The notes beneath the pieces are model-generated. The model had not been told where the DNA came from. It ran no database searches and was given only the letters and a program-made list of their open reading frames with translations. The position numbers and the translations under genes are program-made. A DNA stretch of 64,000 bases from Alcanivorax sp. DG881 (GTDB taxonomy: Bacteria > Pseudomonadota > Gammaproteobacteria > Pseudomonadales > Alcanivoracaceae), in NCBI RefSeq assembly GCF_000155615.1, contig NZ_DS989915.1:2374039-2438038 (forward strand), in the 5' to 3' direction. Below are positions 25,174 to 34,137 of this stretch, piece after piece; the stretch's first letter is position 1, and every line of letters starts with the position of its first letter.

Positions 25174-26031
25174 ATGTTAATGACTGTGACTCGTAGCCTG
25201 TGGTTAACAGCATTAGCCATGGTGGCCTTTGCGGCCAATTCGGTGCTGTGCCGTCTCGCCCTGCGCGAAGGTGCGATAGATGCCGCCAGCTTTACGGCGG
25301 TGCGGCTGGTGTCCGGCGCAGTGGCACTGGGGTTGATCCTGTTGCTGCGGGATCGCAGTGTGAAAGCCATGGCTACGCAGGGTAATCAGGGGTCGGCGTT
25401 GGCGTTGTTTGTCTACGCTGCCGGGTTCTCGCTGGCCTACGTTGAGCTTGCCACGGGCACTGGCGCCTTGCTGCTGTTTGGCGCAGTGCAGGCCACTATG
25501 ATCGGTATCGGTTTGTATCGTGGTGAGCGATTGGCGCCGCTGCAGTGGTTGGGGCTGATGCTGGCGTTGGCGGGTCTGGTCGCGCTGATGTTGCCCGGCG
25601 CCACGGCACCGCCGCTGGCCGCCGCCGCCTTGATGCTGGTGGCGGGCGCCGCCTGGGGGGTGTACTCCTTGCGCGGCAAGGGCGCGGCCGATGCGACGGC
25701 GGTAACCGCCGGCAATTTCTTGCGGGCGTTGATCTGGCTACTGCCACTGGCGCTATTTGCCTGGCCGGCACAATGGCCCCAGGGGGCCGGGCTGGTGTAT
25801 GCGGTATTGTCCGGTGCCCTGGCGTCGGGAGCCGGTTATGCCATCTGGTACCTGGCGTTGCGGGGGCTGGCCAGCTCCACGGCGGCCACGGTGCAGCTGA
25901 GTGTGCCGGTGCTGGCGGCCCTGGCCGGGGTGGTATGGCTGGACGAGGCCTTCACCCTGCGTTTGCTGCTGGCATCGGCGGCGATTCTGGGCGGCATTGC
26001 GTTAGTGATTCGGCGCGGCGCGTCCCGCTGA
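25174..26031 (+). CDS. DMT-superfamily (EamA) transporter
   Basis: A 285-residue inner-membrane protein with about ten hydrophobic segments in two EamA repeats. The first starts TALAMVAFAANSVLCRLAL; the second ends AGVVWLDEAFTLRLLLASAAILGG, the usual signature of the closing repeat. The family exports metabolites or amino acids; the substrate cannot be inferred. A second ATG at 25180 has a better-spaced GTGGA and may be the real start. The next gene follows after 22 bases. Confidence 0.85.
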   Translation: MLMTVTRSLWLTALAMVAFAANSVLCRLALREGAIDAASFTAVRLVSGAVALGLILLLRDRSVKAMATQGNQGSALALFVYAAGFSLAYVELATGTGALLLFGAVQATMIGIGLYRGERLAPLQWLGLMLALAGLVALMLPGATAPPLAAAALMLVAGAAWGVYSLRGKGAADATAVTAGNFLRALIWLLPLALFAWPAQWPQGAGLVYAVLSGALASGAGYAIWYLALRGLASSTAATVQLSVPVLAALAGVVWLDEAFTLRLLLASAAILGGIALVIRRGASR

Positions 26032-26053
26032 GCGGCATGGTCGAGAGGGATTG

Positions 26054-26389
26054 ATGGCATTCGATGGTGAGCTGGCCCAGCGCGTACGGGAACAATGGCT
26101 GCAGGTGGCCGGCACGCTGCCAGATGAAAAACGCATGTTCGGCGGCTTGTGCTTCATGCTCGCGGGCAACATGTGTTGCGGTATTCTTGGCGAGCGGTTG
26201 TTGGCCCGGGTTGGGCCGCAGGCTTATGACGCTTTGTTGCTGGAGCCGGGGGCCAGCGAAATGGATTTCACCGGTCGGCCCATGAAGGGCATGATCATGG
26301 TGGATGATGCGGTGCTGTCGGACGATGAGGTGCTGCAACGCTGGCTTTCCGCGTGCTTTGAATTCGTGCGTCTTCTTCCCGCTAAATAA
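26054..26389 (+). CDS. TfoX N-terminal domain protein
   Basis: A 111-residue protein consisting of a TfoX-N domain alone: the helix around LAQRVREQWLQVAG, KRMFGGLCFMLAGNMCCGIL with the conserved FGG, and SEMDFTGRPMKGMIMV. Proteobacterial stand-alone TfoX-N proteins lack the C-terminal half needed for competence activation in Haemophilus Sxy/TfoX, so a regulatory role is uncertain. GAGGGA before the ATG at 26054 sets the start. Confidence 0.8.
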   Translation: MAFDGELAQRVREQWLQVAGTLPDEKRMFGGLCFMLAGNMCCGILGERLLARVGPQAYDALLLEPGASEMDFTGRPMKGMIMVDDAVLSDDEVLQRWLSACFEFVRLLPAK

Positions 26390-26404
26390 TGGACAGGAGC
26401 GGTC

Positions 26405-26995
26405 ATGCTGCAAATCGGAATTGTAATCTTTGATGAGGCCGAGGTGCTGGACTTTGCTGGCCCCTATGAGGTGTTTGCCACCGCGGCCCGGCTGTGTGAC
26501 GCCCCGCCCTGGCGCGTCTCGTTAATCAGCGAAAAAACGACGGTAATGGCTCGGGGTGGTTTTCCTGTGCAAAGTCACTTCACCCTGGCGAACCACCCGC
26601 CTCTGGATGTGCTGCTGGTCAGCGGTGGGGTGCATACCGAAGCCATGAGCAGTGCTGCCCTGCTTGCCGCTATTCGCCGGGCCGGGGAACAGGTCCGCTG
26701 GGTAACGTCGGTCTGTACGGGCGCGTTTCTGCTGGCCAAAGCCGGGCTGCTGACCGATGAAAAAGTGACAACCCACTGGGAAGACATTACTGAGCTGCGC
26801 GCGTGTTTTCCGGGGCTGGACGTTCAGAGTGGGGTCCGCTGGGTTGAGGATGGCAATCGGCTAACCTCTGCCGGTATTTCAGCGGGTATTGATATGAGCC
26901 TGCATCTGGTGGAACGGTTGCACAGCCGCGAACTGGCCGTGCGCACCGCTCGGCAGATGGATTATGCCTGGCAGGTGTCGCCCTCTGGTTTCTGA
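26405..26995 (+). CDS. DJ-1/PfpI-family protein (GlxA-like, no HTH)
   Basis: A 196-residue class I glutamine-amidotransferase-like protein. The opening GIVIFDEAEVLDFAGPYEVF and the nucleophile elbow VTSVCTGAFLLAKAGLL with Cys are both clear, and TTHWEDITELR follows. This is the N-terminal half of GlxA/AraC-type regulators but without the DNA-binding half, as in stand-alone isonitrile hydratase-like or stress proteins. Activity is unproven. It lies 15 bases after the TfoX-N gene. Confidence 0.82.
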   Translation: MLQIGIVIFDEAEVLDFAGPYEVFATAARLCDAPPWRVSLISEKTTVMARGGFPVQSHFTLANHPPLDVLLVSGGVHTEAMSSAALLAAIRRAGEQVRWVTSVCTGAFLLAKAGLLTDEKVTTHWEDITELRACFPGLDVQSGVRWVEDGNRLTSAGISAGIDMSLHLVERLHSRELAVRTARQMDYAWQVSPSGF

Positions 26996-27029
26996 CTCAC
27001 TGGCGCGAAATAAGCAGGGTTTCTTGCAA

Positions 27030-27056
27030 GAAAAAGTAATTCCGGATTACTTTTTC
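27030..27056. terminator. Bidirectional terminator
   Basis: GAAAAAGTAAT and ATTACTTTTTC are perfect inverted copies (11 bp) around a 5-base loop, with A/T runs on both sides. It sits between converging genes and includes the stop codon of the lysine-rich protein. Confidence 0.8.
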
Positions 27057-27472
27057 TTCTTTTTTTTGTCTTTTTTCGATTTGGAATTTTTGCCTTTCTT
27101 ACTGTCTTTTTTCTTTCCTTTCTTTTCAGTTTTTTTGTTCTTTTTCTTTTCGGTATTCTTGCTTCCCTTGTCTGATTTTTCTTTTTTGTCGGATTTTTTC
27201 TTGGGCTTTTTTTCTTTGGTTTTTTGGGTGTTGGTTGCGCTGTCTTTTGTCGGTTTCAGTTTTGTAAAAACATCCAGGCCTACCAGCCGGAAGCGGCGCA
27301 GGCAGTAACGCACCTGGCCAATGCTGAGGCCGGAATCGGCGGCGGCTTGCTGCTGTGTTGCCCCGTTGTTGAGAGCCAGCAGCGCTTTGGCGCGCGGGCC
27401 GTTGGGTGCAGGGCTGTGTTCGTGAGATTGACAGGCTTTCTTCTGTGCCGCGGTAAGCAAGGTGGTCATCAA
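27047..27472 (-). CDS. HTH protein with a long polylysine tail
   Basis: A 141-residue protein. Residues 1-70 hold a helix-turn-helix of the homeodomain/transposase type (AKALLALNNGATQQQAAADS, GLSIGQVRYCLRRF). Residues 72-141 are a tail in which lysine makes up about half of the residues, broken by Ser, Thr, Asp, Glu, Gly and Asn, and ending in a run of lysines. It would bind DNA through the head and coat it through the tail, like a small histone-H1- or AlgP-like protein; this is inference. The tail is encoded by A-rich codons in an otherwise GC-rich region. It is not a known family to me. Confidence 0.65.
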   Translation of the reverse strand: MMTTLLTAAQKKACQSHEHSPAPNGPRAKALLALNNGATQQQAAADSGLSIGQVRYCLRRFRLVGLDVFTKLKPTKDSATNTQKTKEKKPKKKSDKKEKSDKGSKNTEKKKNKKTEKKGKKKDSKKGKNSKSKKDKKKKKK

Positions 27473-27539
27473 GTCATCCCCGTATGGTGAGTTCGGCGTT
27501 ATGCCAAACTCAAACCATAAGGGAGAGTCAGGAGGGAAT

Positions 27540-27557
27540 GCAAAAAGGAATTTTTGC
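27540..27557. repeat. AT-rich hairpin
   Basis: GCAAAAA and TTTTTGC flank GGAA. It lies 27 bases beyond the stop of the minus-strand gloA gene and could help end its transcription. Confidence 0.4.
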
Positions 27558-27583
27558 TGTCAAAAAAGTGAAATAAAAAACAA

Positions 27584-28126
27584 TCAGGATTGCTGCTTCT
27601 CCATCATGTTGGCTTGCAGGATTTCAATCCAGTAACCGTCCGGGTCCTTGATAAAGGCAAGGCCTTTCATTTTTCCGTCATCAGGACGTTTAATAAAGCT
27701 CACGCCGAGTTTTTCGAAGCGCTCCGCCGCTGCGTAAACGTCGGGAACGGTAATGCCGATATGGCCAAAGCCCTGGGGTTCGGCATTGCCATCGTGGTAG
27801 GAAAACTCCGGCTCATCTTCGGTACCCCAATTGTGGGTCAGCTCCAGCATGGCCTCGCGGCCGAAGGTAAAGGTCAGTCGTTTGGCGTCGTTGCCAGGTA
27901 CGTCACCGGCTTCCTCTTCGCTCAGATAACCGAGGAAATAGAGGCTGAATTTCATCTCGGGGAAATCCAGCTTGCGCACCAGTCGCATGCCCAGCACCCG
28001 GGTGTAGAAGTCCAGGCTTGGTTTTGGATCCTTGATCCGCAACATGGTCTGGTTGAACAGGTACTCATGGGTGACCTCATCCGGGTGTTCGAACAGGCCT
28101 TCCGCTTTTTCAAAATGACGGGACAT
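27584..28126 (-). CDS. gloA: Lactoylglutathione lyase (glyoxalase I)
   Basis: A 180-residue metalloenzyme converting the methylglyoxal-glutathione hemithioacetal to S-lactoylglutathione. It has the eukaryote-like longer form. Landmarks are [29 protein letters not shown] with the metal-binding Glu, [12 protein letters not shown] with the metal-binding His, and [13 protein letters not shown] with the final Glu. It is cytosolic and a single gene. It fits the glutathione metabolism of this organism (gshB, ggt). Confidence 0.93.
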   Translation of the reverse strand: MSRHFEKAEGLFEHPDEVTHEYLFNQTMLRIKDPKPSLDFYTRVLGMRLVRKLDFPEMKFSLYFLGYLSEEEAGDVPGNDAKRLTFTFGREAMLELTHNWGTEDEPEFSYHDGNAEPQGFGHIGITVPDVYAAAERFEKLGVSFIKRPDDGKMKGLAFIKDPDGYWIEILQANMMEKQQS

Positions 28127-28295
28127 GGGGGCTCCAGATCAGTCAGTGCATAGGGTGCTACAGACTATCGGGACGGCGGGGAGGGAATGCAACCCGGTAG
28201 GGAGTGAAAGTGCGACCGCAATAGTTTGAAAGCATGGGGTAGGTGCAAGGTGTGCTGCAAGAATGTGTCCCGCACGACGTTTGGTGATGGACCTG

Positions 28296-28324
28296 AAAAA
28301 AGGGGCGCTGAGTGCGCCCCTTTC
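28296..28324 (-). terminator. Intrinsic terminator of the DUF1254 gene
   Basis: On the minus strand AGGGGCGC pairs with GCGCCCCT around ACTCA and is followed by TTTTTTC-like Ts (28295-28300 on the plus strand are As). It lies 8 bases after the stop. Confidence 0.85.
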
Positions 28325-28331
28325 GGATAGC

Positions 28332-29858
28332 TTACGGGCTGACCTTCTTGATGACCGGAGGTTTCCAGGTGCCATCGAGAATGGCTTGTTTGCCCCAATA
28401 GGCTCGAATGTAGAGAGAGAAGGTGCCTTTCGGTGCTGGCAGCCAGTTACTTAGCTTGTCCTCTGATGGCTTGTTGTGCCCGGCGTACAAGGTAAGGGAG
28501 CCGTCATCGTTACGCTTCAGGTCCTTGTTCTTGGTGCCCAGAGAGTAACGCTGAAGATCATTGGGATAGAACAAATGTTTATCGTTGTACAGCGTCAGCG
28601 ACCAGAAGCCCTTCACCGGCGGGGTTTCTCCCTTGGCAAAAGTAATGCTGTAGAGATTATCCCCGGTTAGCTGTTGGTCATTGCCGTCGTTGTCTGTATA
28701 GAAATATTGGGTTTCGTTGGGGCGGTTATCAAACATGTTGGAGCGGGCGGTGCCGGTGCGCATGGTGTAATCCACGCCCCACTCTGCATTGTTGACGGAA
28801 CGGTTCCAGCCATTGCCGGCAGGCTTGCCGTTGTTTTCCCATTTGAAAAAGTCGGCAATCACCGTCTTTTCCGTTTCGATGGCAACGTCGAGAATGGCTT
28901 GTTTGATGTCAGGATCGCGCTCGGCGGCGGCAAGCAGTGCACGAACATTGGCGTAAATGGCTTCCTCGCCTGGCAAGGGTGGCACCTGATCCAGTACGGC
29001 GGGCAATTGCTCGAAGAATTTTTCCGGCACCACCCACTTGGTCTCTCCATCGCTTTGGGGGGCCGGGAAAGAGGGAAGTTGCGACCAGTCTACGGTTTTC
29101 ATTTCCCCATCGAACTCTGACAGCGGGTAGGCATTGATTTGGCGAATCACCGGTTGAATGGCTTTCTTGTCTTCTTCTGTGGAATCCATGAACGCCCGGG
29201 GAATCATGTTGGCCAGCTCCGTCGAGGAATGGATCACATCATTGATCCCTTCGGGAACCTCTCCTTCCCAGTCCGGGCCTACCAACAGGTAAAAGCCGGG
29301 TTTGGTGCCGTAGGGTGTGCCAAGCTCGCCTACCTGATCGGTGCGCTGGTCATAAATTGCGTAGACCCAGAAACGGTCGCCAAAATCCGGCACCTGGATG
29401 ACAACGGGTTGCTCGTTCAGTGAGAAGAAACCCAGGCCATAAACCACATCCTGATTGGGGCAGGTGACAAAGGTTTCTGCCGGATCGATGTAGTCACTGA
29501 GCATGGCAATGTGCCCCTGCGGGGCCACCGGTACGATGCCGTTGAGTAACCCGGGTTTGGGTGCCTGGGTAATGCCCGCGCGCCGATTCGCCTGGTTGAC
29601 CATGGGCCAGGCCCAGACATAGGCCTGAGCGGCAACCACCCTGGCGTAAGACTCTGACATGGATGCCCCTTCTTCGGGCTGGTTCAGGTCTTCAAATGAG
29701 CGAGAAAGGGTTTCACTGTCAGGAGCTGTGGTGGCTGCTGCGGGGGTGTTTTCGGGAGGCGCTGTGTTGGTCGGTGCGGATTCTTCAGAGCTGTCGTTGT
29801 TGCAGCCGACAAGGGCAACAGCCCCAAGCAGACCAGCGGCTAGGAGTCCGGGTTTCAT
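28332..29858 (-). CDS. DUF1254/DUF1214 lipoprotein
   Basis: A 508-residue exported protein. A lipoprotein signal ([16 protein letters not shown]) ends in a lipobox and is followed by a Ser/Thr/Ala-rich linker. The DUF1254 domain occupies about residues 100-260 ([32 protein letters not shown]). DUF1214 lies near the C terminus ([37 protein letters not shown], then [19 protein letters not shown]). The double domain is widespread and uncharacterised; it is probably envelope-associated. GGAGAG before the ATG supports the start. Confidence 0.85.
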   Translation of the reverse strand: MKPGLLAAGLLGAVALVGCNNDSSEESAPTNTAPPENTPAAATTAPDSETLSRSFEDLNQPEEGASMSESYARVVAAQAYVWAWPMVNQANRRAGITQAPKPGLLNGIVPVAPQGHIAMLSDYIDPAETFVTCPNQDVVYGLGFFSLNEQPVVIQVPDFGDRFWVYAIYDQRTDQVGELGTPYGTKPGFYLLVGPDWEGEVPEGINDVIHSSTELANMIPRAFMDSTEEDKKAIQPVIRQINAYPLSEFDGEMKTVDWSQLPSFPAPQSDGETKWVVPEKFFEQLPAVLDQVPPLPGEEAIYANVRALLAAAERDPDIKQAILDVAIETEKTVIADFFKWENNGKPAGNGWNRSVNNAEWGVDYTMRTGTARSNMFDNRPNETQYFYTDNDGNDQQLTGDNLYSITFAKGETPPVKGFWSLTLYNDKHLFYPNDLQRYSLGTKNKDLKRNDDGSLTLYAGHNKPSEDKLSNWLPAPKGTFSLYIRAYWGKQAILDGTWKPPVIKKVSP

Positions 29859-30031
29859 AATACTCTCCGTGTCAGAATTCCTGTCCTTATGAAATCTATA
29901 GCAGAGGCCGGTTAATTACCATGGGCCAGATAACAGGCTTTTCTATTTATACGGGTTAACCAAGGAAGGGGGAACAGGGCGAGGTTTGCGGGGCGCTAGC
30001 AGGGGAAGAAGAGTGCGAAGAAGGGAATAAT

Positions 30032-30064
30032 CCTGCGAGCGATCGCATGACGATCGCTCGCAGG
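30032..30064. repeat. Perfect 14-bp inverted repeat containing GCGATCGC
   Basis: CCTGCGAGCGATCG and CGATCGCTCGCAGG flank CATGA. It lies 8 bases after the stop of the stomatin-like gene. It is long enough to act as a terminator or mRNA-stabilising hairpin on the minus strand, although no T-run follows. Confidence 0.7.
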
Positions 30065-30072
30065 GTCGGGAA

Positions 30073-31032
30073 TCAAGCCGGGGTTTTTTCCACGGTCTTG
30101 AGGACTTTTTGCAGGCTGGCGACGGTGCCACCAATATCGCTGAGGCCCTGGGGCAGCAGCATGGTGGTGGATTCCTTGGCCACTTTCTCGAAAGCGGTAA
30201 CGTATTGCTCTGCGATGCGCAGGCTGACCGCTTCCTGGCCGCCGTCTTCTTTCACGGCCGCAGCAACCTGGCGCAGACCTTCACCGGTGGCGGTGGCGAT
30301 CAGCTCGATTTGCTGGGCGCGCCCTTCCGCTTCGTTGATCTGCTTCATTTTTTCACCTTCAGAGATGTTGATCATCTCCTGCTTTTCACCTTCGGAGCGG
30401 TTGATCGCCGCCTGGCGGTCACCCTCAGAACGGTTAATGGCGGCCTGGCGCTCACCTTCGGATTCAGCAACCACCGCGCGACGTTCCCGCTCGGCGCGGA
30501 CCTGTTTCTCCATGGCATCCTTGATGGATACGGGCAGGTTGATGTCGGCCACTTCGTAACGCAGGACTTTCACGCCCCAGGGCTGGGCTGCTTCATCCAC
30601 TGCCTTGACCACTTCCATATTGATTTCGCCGCGTTCCTCGAAAGTCTTGTCCAGATCGATTTTACCGATCACGGAACGCAGGGTGGTCTGGGCCAGTTGC
30701 TGGGCAGCCATGACATAGTCATCCACACCGTAACTGGCGGACTTGGGATCAATTACCTGCAGGTACATGACGCCGTCGATGGAGACTTCGATGTTGTCCT
30801 TGGTGATACAGCTCTGGCGTGGCACGTCACGGACGATTTCCTTCTGGGAATGCTTGTAGGCAACCCGGTCGATAAAGGGCATCAGAAAGTGAAGGCCCGC
30901 CTCCAGGGATGTCTGGTACTTGCCCAGCCGTTCCACCACATACACCTGCCGCTGCGGCACGATGCGAATCACCATGAAGAGCAGAATGACAACGCCGAGG
31001 GCGATGAGAGCGGAAATAATTAAACCTGCCAT
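30073..31032 (-). CDS. SPFH/stomatin-like membrane protein (QmcA type)
   Basis: A 319-residue protein with one N-terminal membrane anchor (IISALIALGVVILLFMVI), then the SPFH/PHB domain (VPQRQVYVVERLGKYQTSLE to VLRYEVADINLP). A long alanine/glutamate-rich coiled coil follows, with repeated NRSEGDRQAAI units. It forms large oligomers associated with membrane microdomains and quality control by FtsH-type proteases. It follows a NfeD gene by 58 bases; stomatin-NfeD pairs are a conserved operon. Confidence 0.92.
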   Translation of the reverse strand: MAGLIISALIALGVVILLFMVIRIVPQRQVYVVERLGKYQTSLEAGLHFLMPFIDRVAYKHSQKEIVRDVPRQSCITKDNIEVSIDGVMYLQVIDPKSASYGVDDYVMAAQQLAQTTLRSVIGKIDLDKTFEERGEINMEVVKAVDEAAQPWGVKVLRYEVADINLPVSIKDAMEKQVRAERERRAVVAESEGERQAAINRSEGDRQAAINRSEGEKQEMINISEGEKMKQINEAEGRAQQIELIATATGEGLRQVAAAVKEDGGQEAVSLRIAEQYVTAFEKVAKESTTMLLPQGLSDIGGTVASLQKVLKTVEKTPA

Positions 31033-31090
31033 GGATAGGGTTCCTTGTTATTGCTAGCGAGTTGAGATGAAAACGGGTTGGCGATAGGGG

Positions 31091-31564
31091 TCATTCAGCC
31101 GGTGGCGTCTGCGGTCCTGGCATCCAGGGCTCTACGGTGAGCCAGAGGCCGTCGTGGTGGGTGATGCGCACCATGTCGCCGGGCTGTAGGGGCTGGGCGC
31201 ATTGTGCCTGCCAGCGAGCACCGCGATAGTTGACGGTGCCGGTACCTTTGGCGAAGGCTTCAGCCACGGTGGCGCGGCCACCGACCAGGCCGGCACTGTC
31301 TGCCTCACCTTCACCACGGGGTCGCTCATTGCCCATCAGCTTGTCGTTGAGCACGCGGCGGACAAACACCAGCAATAACAGGCTGGTGGCGGCAAAAATG
31401 GTGAGCTCCCAGGTCGTGTCATCCAGCAGCCCGAGAAACTTGAGGCTGCCTACCAGCAAAGCGGCGATCCCGAAGAAGATCACCACCAGCCCGGACACGG
31501 CAAATTCGGCAATCACAAAGGCGAGCCCGGCGATAATCCAGTAACTGTACTCCGGCAGATCCAT
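31091..31564 (-). CDS. NfeD-family membrane protein
   Basis: A 157-residue protein with three hydrophobic segments in the first 75 residues (YWIIAGLAFVIAEFAVSGLV and others). A C-terminal OB-fold soluble domain follows (LVGGRATVAEAFAKGTGTVN, RGARWQAQC, LQPGDMVRITHHDGLWLTV). It is the short NfeD1b type without the ClpP-like protease. It partners the stomatin encoded immediately downstream. Confidence 0.9.
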   Translation of the reverse strand: MDLPEYSYWIIAGLAFVIAEFAVSGLVVIFFGIAALLVGSLKFLGLLDDTTWELTIFAATSLLLLVFVRRVLNDKLMGNERPRGEGEADSAGLVGGRATVAEAFAKGTGTVNYRGARWQAQCAQPLQPGDMVRITHHDGLWLTVEPWMPGPQTPPAE

Positions 31565-31660
31565 TCCTGTGCCCCTGTAGCGTGTGCATTATTTTGATGG
31601 ACTAAGATAGCACGTTGGTGACAGGTTCGTCGGTAGGAAATGGCTGAAAATGAGAGAGAC

Positions 31661-31858
31661 GAGTTGAAAGTTCAAAGTTGAAAGTTACAAAGCGCGAGAG
31701 GGCCATTCAGCAACCGTTGAAAGTTGTCGCCGCGGCTCAACCCCGTGCGCTATTCAACACCTAATGTCTTGGGCCTCGTTCTACTTTGCGGCGCGGCGAA
31801 GATGTCTGCCGGGTGTCCCCAGAACCTGCCCGCGCTTTTCAACTTTCACCTTTCAACT
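31661..31858. repeat. Word-repeat inverted element, copy 2 (GTTGAAAG type)
   Basis: The left arm GAGTTGAAAGTTCAAAGTTG runs on to GCGCG (31661-31696). The right arm CGCGCTTTTCAACTTTCACC runs to 31858. About 135 bases lie between, including another GTTGAAAGTTG at about 31715. The arm design is the same as at 7044-7190. It fills the gap between nfeD and the isomerase gene. Confidence 0.6.
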
Positions 31859-31860
31859 GG

Positions 31861-32349
31861 TTAGTGCTGATGCCCGCCAACCCCGTGGGCATGCTTGTGG
31901 GCTTTTTCGTCGTCGGTGGCATCACGGATATCGGTGATTTCCACCACGAAGCGCAGGGACTTGCCGGCGAGTGGATGGTTGGCGTCCACGTCTACGGCTT
32001 TCAGGCCAACTTTCAACACGGTGAGCATGCGCGGGCCTTCATCGGTGGAAACGGTGACCACTTTGCCGGGCTCCAGTTTGCCTGCGTGTTTCAGGTATTT
32101 GCGGGAAATACGCTGGAACAGCTCGTTGTTGTATTCGCCGTAGGCGTCTTCCGGGCTGATGGTGACATCCACTTCGTCACCGGTGTTCTTGCCTTCCAGA
32201 GCCGCTTCCAGCCCCTTGATGATGTTGTTGTAGCCGTGCAGGTAGGCCATGGGCTCGCCGGTTTCCCGGGAGCTTTCAATTTCACTGCCGTCATCGGCGT
32301 TGAACAGGCTGTATTGCAAGGTGACCACCTTGCCGTTTTCGATAGTCAT
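31861..32349 (-). CDS. slyD: FKBP-type peptidyl-prolyl isomerase, SlyD-like
   Basis: A 162-residue cytosolic chaperone-isomerase. The FKBP half is seen in GKVVTLQYSLFNADDGSEIE, then YLHGYNNIIKGLEAAL. The inserted IF chaperone domain contains AYGEYNNELFQRI, and the FKBP part closes with DANHPLAGKSLRFVVEI. A His-rich tail (HKHAHGVGGHQH) probably binds Ni2+ or Cu2+, as in SlyD. The ATG at 32349 starts at the domain; a longer frame to 32436 is spurious. It could be called a SlyD/FkpB-like paralogue. Confidence 0.88.
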   Translation of the reverse strand: MTIENGKVVTLQYSLFNADDGSEIESSRETGEPMAYLHGYNNIIKGLEAALEGKNTGDEVDVTISPEDAYGEYNNELFQRISRKYLKHAGKLEPGKVVTVSTDEGPRMLTVLKVGLKAVDVDANHPLAGKSLRFVVEITDIRDATDDEKAHKHAHGVGGHQH

Positions 32350-32436
32350 GCGCGCCACTCCAGGGGCTGAAAATAGGGGGAGCCGGATGCGAGCCCGGGG
32401 TGGCAGCATTGTGCCGCCGCCCTGAGCCGCAGGCAA

Positions 32437-33957
32437 TTAGGCTTGTTGCTTGCGCAACAGTTCGCCGGCCAGTGCCGGGCCGGTCCACAGGCTGGGCAAC
32501 AGAACCAGTGAAACCGGCACCGCAGTGACCACAATGAACTTCTGCAAGGCGTCAATGCCGCCATCACCGATGCTGATCAAAATGGCGGCGCTGGCGCCCA
32601 TCATGATGCCCCAGAATACCCGTATGGCGGAGGGGGGCTCTTCTGTGCCGGTCATCACCACGGACACGCTATAGGTCATGGAGTCGCCGGTGGTAGCCAC
32701 GAAGATGGTGGTCAGCACCAGAAACAGGCCGGACAACAAGGTGCCCCAGGGCAGGGCCTGGGTAGTGGCCAGCAAGGCGGCGGGCAGATTAAAGCCTTCG
32801 AATGGTTGGGAAATAATACCGGGCTGGGCAATTTCCAGGGAGATGCCGGTGCCGCCGACAATAGTGAACCAGAAGCAGGTGACGAGAGGGGCCACCAGGG
32901 CTACGACGCCGACCAGCTGTCGCAGGGTGCGACCGCGGGAAATGCGTGCCACAAACAGTGCCATCAAGGGGCCATAGCCGATAAACCAGCCCCAGAAGAA
33001 CACCGTCCACCAGTCCAGCCAGCCAGGGTCACCACGGAAGGTGGCCATGGGGAAAAACTCACCCAGGTAGGTGCCAAGGCCCTGCACGAAACCGTCGATA
33101 ATGAACGCCGTCGGGCCGGCGATCAGGATAAAGGCCATTAGCGCAATGGCGAGCAATACATTGAAGCGGCTGAGTATCTGGATGCCCCGGTTTACGCCGG
33201 TAATGGCGCTGATGGTATAGATACAAACCAACCCGAGGATGACCGCTAGCTGGGTGCGGAAGGTGTCGGCGATACCGAATAGATCATTGAGCCCGAAGCT
33301 GACTTGCAGGCCAAGAAAGCCGATGGGCCCCACCGTGCCAGCGACGACCGCCAGTACACAGCAGGCATCGACAATTGCCCCGCCGGCGCCGTGGATAATG
33401 CGGTCACCGAATACCGGATACAGCAGGGTCCGGGGCTTTAGCGGCAAGCCCTTTTCATAGTGCAGTACCATCAGGGTGACACTGGTCAGGCAACCGAGAA
33501 TGGCCCAGGCCAGAAAGCCCCAGTGCATGAAGCTTTGCGCCAGCGCATTGGTGCCCTGCTCCATGGGCGTGTTGCCTTCCCCAAACAACGGCGGCGCCGA
33601 GATGAAATGGGCAATGGGCTCCGCTGCCGCCCAGAACACGCCACCACCGGCGAGCAGGGTACACATAATGATCGACACCCACTTGAAGGTGGACAGCTCC
33701 GGTTTGTCCATCCCTCCCAGGCGAACGTTACCGGTGCGGCTGATGGCCAAGTACAGGGAGACGAAAAAGGTGGCCAGCATAAGCAGCTGCCAATAGGCAC
33801 CAAACAACTTGGTGGACCAGGCAAAGCTGGTTTGTACCCAGGCGGCGGTTTGCTCAATATCCCAGAGGGACAGGCCCACAAACAGCAGGATCAGGCCGCC
33901 GCTGAGAATAAAGACCGGCACATCCACGGCCTGAAAGGTACGAGACAAGAAAGACAT
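32437..33957 (-). CDS. BCCT-family betaine/carnitine/choline transporter
   Basis: A 506-residue inner-membrane symporter with about twelve hydrophobic segments. Family marks are AEPIAHFISAPPLFG, MHWGFLAWAILGCLTSVTL (with the MHWG motif), and WTVFFWGWFIGYGPLMALFVARISRGRT (WxxxFWxW type). It imports compatible solutes such as glycine betaine driven by Na+ or H+. The C-terminal tail is short, without the long regulatory extension of BetP. It suits a marine lifestyle. Confidence 0.92.
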   Translation of the reverse strand: MSFLSRTFQAVDVPVFILSGGLILLFVGLSLWDIEQTAAWVQTSFAWSTKLFGAYWQLLMLATFFVSLYLAISRTGNVRLGGMDKPELSTFKWVSIIMCTLLAGGGVFWAAAEPIAHFISAPPLFGEGNTPMEQGTNALAQSFMHWGFLAWAILGCLTSVTLMVLHYEKGLPLKPRTLLYPVFGDRIIHGAGGAIVDACCVLAVVAGTVGPIGFLGLQVSFGLNDLFGIADTFRTQLAVILGLVCIYTISAITGVNRGIQILSRFNVLLAIALMAFILIAGPTAFIIDGFVQGLGTYLGEFFPMATFRGDPGWLDWWTVFFWGWFIGYGPLMALFVARISRGRTLRQLVGVVALVAPLVTCFWFTIVGGTGISLEIAQPGIISQPFEGFNLPAALLATTQALPWGTLLSGLFLVLTTIFVATTGDSMTYSVSVVMTGTEEPPSAIRVFWGIMMGASAAILISIGDGGIDALQKFIVVTAVPVSLVLLPSLWTGPALAGELLRKQQA

Positions 33958-34137
33958 TGCGGTCTCCTGTGAGACGCGACCGGGGCGCAGGCGATGCTGC
34001 GGCGAACAAGGAGACCAGAACGGAAAACCCGGTAACTGCGGCCAGGACCTTGGGTCACAGATGAATGAGCGCGTTGCGTAAACGCATGAAACAATGGCGT
34101 TATTCTACACCACCCGAGCGCTGGCCGGCAGCGGGGT

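Noticed and set aside
26964-27308. Phe/Leu-rich plus-strand frame over the poly-T tract
   Set aside because: It is the complement of the lysine tail codons; no start signal or family. The minus-strand HTH protein explains the tract.
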